Assembly (NCBI GenBank): GCA_009996555.1 | Contig: JAACZX010000543.1 | Span: 1 to 6,152, forward strand | Reading direction: 5' to 3' | DNA from: Chitinophagaceae bacterium | GTDB taxonomy: Bacteria > Bacteroidota > Bacteroidia > Chitinophagales > Chitinophagaceae | DNA: 6,152 nucleotides | In this document: piece after piece, positions 5,629 to 6,152 of the stretch | Layout: every line of letters begins with the position of its first letter | How positions within the stretch are numbered: position 1 is the stretch's first letter | The notes under the pieces: model-generated | What the model was told of the DNA's origin: nothing | What the model saw: the letters and a program-made list of their open reading frames with translations, nothing else | The model's database searches: none | Translations under genes and position numbers: made by a program

Positions 5629-6152
5629 ATGACCGAAGCAATCATCAAAGGTTTGGCGTTAGGTTTATTGCTGGCCATCAGTATGGGCCCGGTCATTTTT
5701 TCTATTATCAAACAAAGCATCAGCAACGGGCACCGTGGCGGCCTTGCTTTTATTTTTGGGGTATCGGCCAGTGATCTTACGCTGGTACTCGTCAGCAATA
5801 TTTTTACAGAGCTGTTCAACCGCTTACTGAAGTTTGAAAAAATAATTGGTGTTGGCGGCAGCCTCTTACTCATTGGTATTGGTGTGTACTTTCTGTTCTT
5901 CAAAAAAATAAAACTCAGCGATACGGGTGATGGCATTGAAATGAAACGCAGTGCAGGCGATTATGTAAAGATTTTTTTCGCCGGTTATTTCATGAACACG
6001 CTCAACCCAAGCGTAATTGCTTTTTGGTTTACATGGGCCACTGCTTTTATTACTATGCCGGTAAATGAACGTATTGCCACTTTTGCTGCCTGTCTTTCCC
6101 TTGTGCTTATTTCTGATCTGTTGAAAGTTTTCCTGGCAAACAGGATCAGGAG
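5629..6152 (+). CDS. LysE-family translocator, N-terminal 174 residues (runs off right edge)
   Basis: An inner-membrane protein of the LysE/RhtB-type exporter family, which moves amino acids or other small solutes out of the cell. The frame is open from the ATG at 5629 to the window end. Hydrophobic segments fall at about residues 5-27, 38-59, 72-91 and 113-138, with another beginning near 150. Family marks are the glycine-proline pair in LAISMGPVIFS (15-25) after the first half-helix, GVSASD (44-49), and GYFMNTLNPSVIAFW (119-133). The last holds the conserved N-x-x-NP turn. A short charged loop with FFKKIKLSDTGDG (90-102) separates the two halves. The family is about 200-220 residues, so roughly 30-50 are missing. 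The 52-bp gap after the GH3 gene contains no TAnnTTTG box, so co-transcription with GH3 is likely. Substrate cannot be predicted. Confidence 0.88.
   Translation, partial: MTEAIIKGLALGLLLAISMGPVIFSIIKQSISNGHRGGLAFIFGVSASDLTLVLVSNIFTELFNRLLKFEKIIGVGGSLLLIGIGVYFLFFKKIKLSDTGDGIEMKRSAGDYVKIFFAGYFMNTLNPSVIAFWFTWATAFITMPVNERIATFAACLSLVLISDLLKVFLANRIR

Overview
The window reads as a chromosomal segment of a Bacteroidota bacterium, most likely a Chitinophagaceae-like member. This rests on three things: matches to the Bacteroidota -7 promoter box TAnnTTTG next to several starts, no convincing Shine-Dalgarno sequences, and the gene types present. These include a four-helix-bundle (23S rRNA intervening-sequence type) protein, a bacterial GH3-family adenylating enzyme, and a GT2 glycosyltransferase fused to a polyprenyl-glycosylphosphotransferase-like membrane module. 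The taxonomic call is inference from gene content; there is no rRNA here.

Layout. The left third (1-1960) lies on the minus strand and reads, in transcription order, suhB-like inositol monophosphatase (1960 to 1181), a small four-helix-bundle protein (1042 to 686), and thiL (590 to beyond the left edge, so only its first 196 residues are seen). A 106-112 bp divergent intergenic region separates this group from a plus-strand group. That group holds the GT2/membrane fusion protein (2073-4010), a GH3-family protein (4050-5576) and a LysE-family transporter (5629 to beyond the right edge). Gaps within the plus-strand group are 39 and 52 bp, so co-transcription is possible, though a -7-like box precedes the GH3 gene. 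No gene-free stretch exceeds 300 bases.

Working together. thiL and suhB are housekeeping metabolic genes. The fusion protein probably acts in cell-surface polysaccharide synthesis. The GH3 protein probably activates a carboxylic acid by adenylation and joins it to an amine, with substrate unknown. The LysE-family protein would export a small solute. Nothing in the sequence ties these into one pathway.

The most notable structure is non-coding. The four-helix-bundle gene is bracketed by a 24-bp imperfect inverted repeat (21 of 24 positions match) built from degenerate 7-bp TACGARR units. The gene is distinctly AT-richer than its neighbours, and the bracketed segment sits tightly between the suhB stop and the thiL start. 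It looks like a small inserted cassette. A second, unrelated 7-bp-period repeat (AGATT units) lies in the divergent promoter region. The other point of interest is the C-terminus of the fusion protein, which keeps both ends of a sugar-phosphate-transferase domain but appears to lack its catalytic middle.
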